14,675 nucleotides of DNA, from the NCBI GenBank assembly GCA_002348705.1, contig DEAU01000032.1:683-15357 (forward strand), written 5' to 3'. This document shows, piece by piece, positions 12,785 to 14,675 of this stretch. The stretch is from Candidatus Neomicrothrix sp. UBA2974. Lineage in GTDB: Bacteria > Actinomycetota > Acidimicrobiia > Acidimicrobiales > MedAcidi-G1. Position 1 is the stretch's first letter. Each line of letters starts with the position of its first letter. The translations under genes and the position numbers were made by a program. The notes beneath the pieces were generated by a model. It was not told the DNA's origin. It saw nothing but the letters and a program-made list of their open reading frames with translations, and made no database searches.

Positions 12785-14675
12785 CTAGGGGACCAGGTCT
12801 ACGAGACGGAGGAAATCGCTGTTCCCTGCATAGTCGTAGATCCACAGTTCAGCGACAAGGGTGATCCCTGAGGGAAGTGGCTCAAACGAGTACTCGAGGC
12901 TAGGGATGTCTGCGTAAAGAGGAATGTCGCTTCCGTCCACCCAAATCAGTGAACCGTCCTCCTCCTCCATCAACACTGCGGGCCATATGAATCCTTCGGG
13001 ATCAGCAATGAACTCGCTCCATTGGCCGAACTCATCAACCTGGTAGTAGACCTCGCTAATGATTTCTCCGGCCGTGGCATCAACCGCCATGGACAGGACT
13101 AGGTCGATATACATGTCATCTGTCAGATCGGCTGATCCATAGGTCATCGGGACATCGAACAGAAGCAGGTCTTCTTCGGCGTCGTAGTAGAAGTCTGTGT
13201 AGGCGTATGCGGTGTCGTAGCCATCGCTGATCGTGAGGATTGTGAGGTCGTAAATTGCTGCGATCTCACCGCTGTCATCGTCGGCGACCCATCCCGACTC
13301 CTCACCGATGAAGTAGAGGCTGTCATCCTCAGGGTCAACTGCGCCGTAGTAGATGATCACTTCGGCTACGGCTCCCTCAGCCGCTGGATCGACATATCCG
13401 AAAAAGTTCAGTCCATCCTCGTCAAAGAAATAGCTTCCACTGTCTTCAAGGAAGCGGGCCACCGATTCTTCAGGGATCAGGGTTCCAGCCTCATAATGAG
13501 ACTGGAGGAAGGCCTCCCACTCGGGGGCAAACCCATCTTCCACGTAGTCGGAGTTGAAGTACTCAGACTTGGTCGGCAGGTAGATGGAAACACCCGTGGC
13601 GCGTCCAGCCACTGGTCCAGCCACCTTGTAAACAACTGCTTCTTCTAGAGCCGTTTGGAGTTCATCGATCTCGTCATCGATGCCGAGTCCCAAGAGGCTT
13701 GAGGCGAAGTCACCCAAATCGAAGAGGTATGAACTGTTCGCTGGATTCGGGCTCTTGCCGAATTGCAGCGTTTCGTTTGCAGCTCTCGCCACCTCAGGAG
13801 CGGCTTCAGTGGGGTATTCGATCATTGGTTCAGCGAATCCATCCAGTGCTTTCTGAAGGTCTGAGAAAGCGTCCAGATCAATGACGGACAAGGTGACGTC
13901 GATGTCAGTCCCGAAGTCCTCCGCATGCTCCAAGAAGCCGTCCGCTATCGCTATGCCAAGTTCCTCAGCCGAGGTGGCCTTACCATTTGCAAGGGAGTTG
14001 AACGCTCGGTAGTCCCAGCCATGACCTGGTTCCAACTCCTGGGACGCCACGAGTATTTCCCCAAGACCAGCCACAGATGCCGCCACCTCGTAGGTGGCCA
14101 TGAGACAGGCATCAAATCCGATGAGGTCGAGCCTGTCCAAATCCGCGCCAGCTAGTCCTGCTTGCAGACCAGTTCGTATTTCGGTCAGGTTGAGGACGTC
14201 ATAGCCATCGGTTTCGTCTGGTCCCATGCCGGTCCAGCCGCCCCCGTGGTCCCAGAACACTAGGGCATTGTTGTCTGATGGGAACTTGGTGAGCCCGTAG
14301 GAGACGAAGTTCTCGAGCTGCTCTGCAGTGCCGAGGTTGGCCTCAAAGTCTTCGTCTGATTCATTGACTAGGACCGATATCTCTCCCTCGGCAAATTCAA
14401 CGAGACGGACTCCCTCCCAGTTGGGTACACCGAAGATGCCGGCATCGGTGTACCCCCCTATTCCGGGAGTGTCCGGAGTGCGGTCTACCAGCGCAACGAC
14501 GGTCACGTTGCCAGTCGTGTCAATTCCAGCCATTTCTTCCAGATCATCTAGAGCGAAAGCCTCGAGGTCGGTATCACCCATCACGTAGACAAGAACGGTC
14601 CAAGACTCGTCAGAAGAGGCGCTGCGAGTTCCTCCCTTGGTAGTGGGCAGTGTGGTGGTTGGTGCGGTGGTGGTG
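12785..14675 (-). CDS. Clostripain-like (family C11) cysteine peptidase, 5' partial
   Basis: The frame is open to the right edge, so signal peptide and start lie outside the window; GTG 14584 and ATG 14581 are internal. The visible N-terminus is a Thr/Pro-rich stalk followed by the C11 opening WTVLVYVMGDTDLEAFALDD. Numbering from 14584, the catalytic dyad is His113 (FWDHGGGW) and Cys160 (GFDACLMA), 47 residues apart as expected for C11. Cys160 is the only cysteine in the visible protein. Past ~370 the sequence turns into an acidic, beta-rich C-terminal region rich in Tyr, Asp and Glu, likely a separate domain. C11 enzymes are secreted, often self-processed proteases that cleave after basic residues; specificity here is inferred from family only. 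Confidence 0.88.
   Translation of the reverse strand, partial: TTTAPTTTLPTTKGGTRSASSDESWTVLVYVMGDTDLEAFALDDLEEMAGIDTTGNVTVVALVDRTPDTPGIGGYTDAGIFGVPNWEGVRLVEFAEGEISVLVNESDEDFEANLGTAEQLENFVSYGLTKFPSDNNALVFWDHGGGWTGMGPDETDGYDVLNLTEIRTGLQAGLAGADLDRLDLIGFDACLMATYEVAASVAGLGEILVASQELEPGHGWDYRAFNSLANGKATSAEELGIAIADGFLEHAEDFGTDIDVTLSVIDLDAFSDLQKALDGFAEPMIEYPTEAAPEVARAANETLQFGKSPNPANSSYLFDLGDFASSLLGLGIDDEIDELQTALEEAVVYKVAGPVAGRATGVSIYLPTKSEYFNSDYVEDGFAPEWEAFLQSHYEAGTLIPEESVARFLEDSGSYFFDEDGLNFFGYVDPAAEGAVAEVIIYYGAVDPEDDSLYFIGEESGWVADDDSGEIAAIYDLTILTISDGYDTAYAYTDFYYDAEEDLLLFDVPMTYGSADLTDDMYIDLVLSMAVDATAGEIISEVYYQVDEFGQWSEFIADPEGFIWPAVLMEEEDGSLIWVDGSDIPLYADIPSLEYSFEPLPSGITLVAELWIYDYAGNSDFLRLVDLVP

Overview
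The window looks like chromosomal DNA of a moderately GC-rich actinobacterium. The evidence is the ordered core block tyrA-aroA-cmk-plsC / ispH / DUF512 gene-der, the frequent GTG starts, the GTGA/ATGA stop-start overlaps, and the Thr/Ala/Pro stalks on secreted proteins. Class Acidimicrobiia is my best guess from general knowledge of such genomes; nothing here proves it.

Layout. (a) 1-1332 is the 3' part of a gene for a surface or secreted clan-A glycoside-hydrolase-like protein on a repetitive Thr/Ala/Pro stalk. (b) 1426-1794 encodes a small lipoprotein with four cysteines in its mature part. (c) 1795-2298 is about 500 bp without a convincing intact gene; it holds a GC-rich hairpin, an isolated promoter-like element and a very clear UUCG-loop terminator. 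(d) 2299-6182 is a tight + strand operon, tyrA-aroA-cmk-plsC: two aromatic amino acid enzymes, CMP kinase and a phospholipid acyltransferase. (e) ispH lies on the - strand and overlaps the 3' end of plsC by 17 bp. (f) Divergent from ispH, a PDZ/radical-SAM-like DUF512 protein is translationally coupled to der, which encodes a double-GTPase 50S ribosome assembly factor. (g) A membrane-anchored SpoIIE/RsbU-type PP2C phosphatase is followed by a 72-residue zinc-ribbon membrane protein. (h) 11570-11647 is a complete tRNA-Pro(GGG) with encoded CCA, followed by a SAM-methyltransferase-like gene. (i) 12557-12784 contains what looks like the 3' half of a second, decayed tRNA-Pro. (j) 12785 to the right edge, on the - strand, is a clostripain-like (C11) cysteine peptidase, again with a Thr-rich stalk, cut by the window edge.

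Most of the window is housekeeping: shikimate pathway and tyrosine synthesis, pyrimidine nucleotides, phospholipids, the isoprenoid MEP pathway and ribosome assembly. No phage, transposase, CRISPR or defence system is visible. The least ordinary part is 11570-12695. A functional tRNA-Pro is followed directly by a second copy of its 5' acceptor strand, and about 1 kb later by a tRNA-Pro-like 3' half, with one methyltransferase-like gene between them. This suggests an old tRNA-associated insertion or a disrupted tandem tRNA. Also notable is a recurring TANNNT box 7-8 nt before four start codons that lack Shine-Dalgarno sequences, consistent with leaderless mRNAs.
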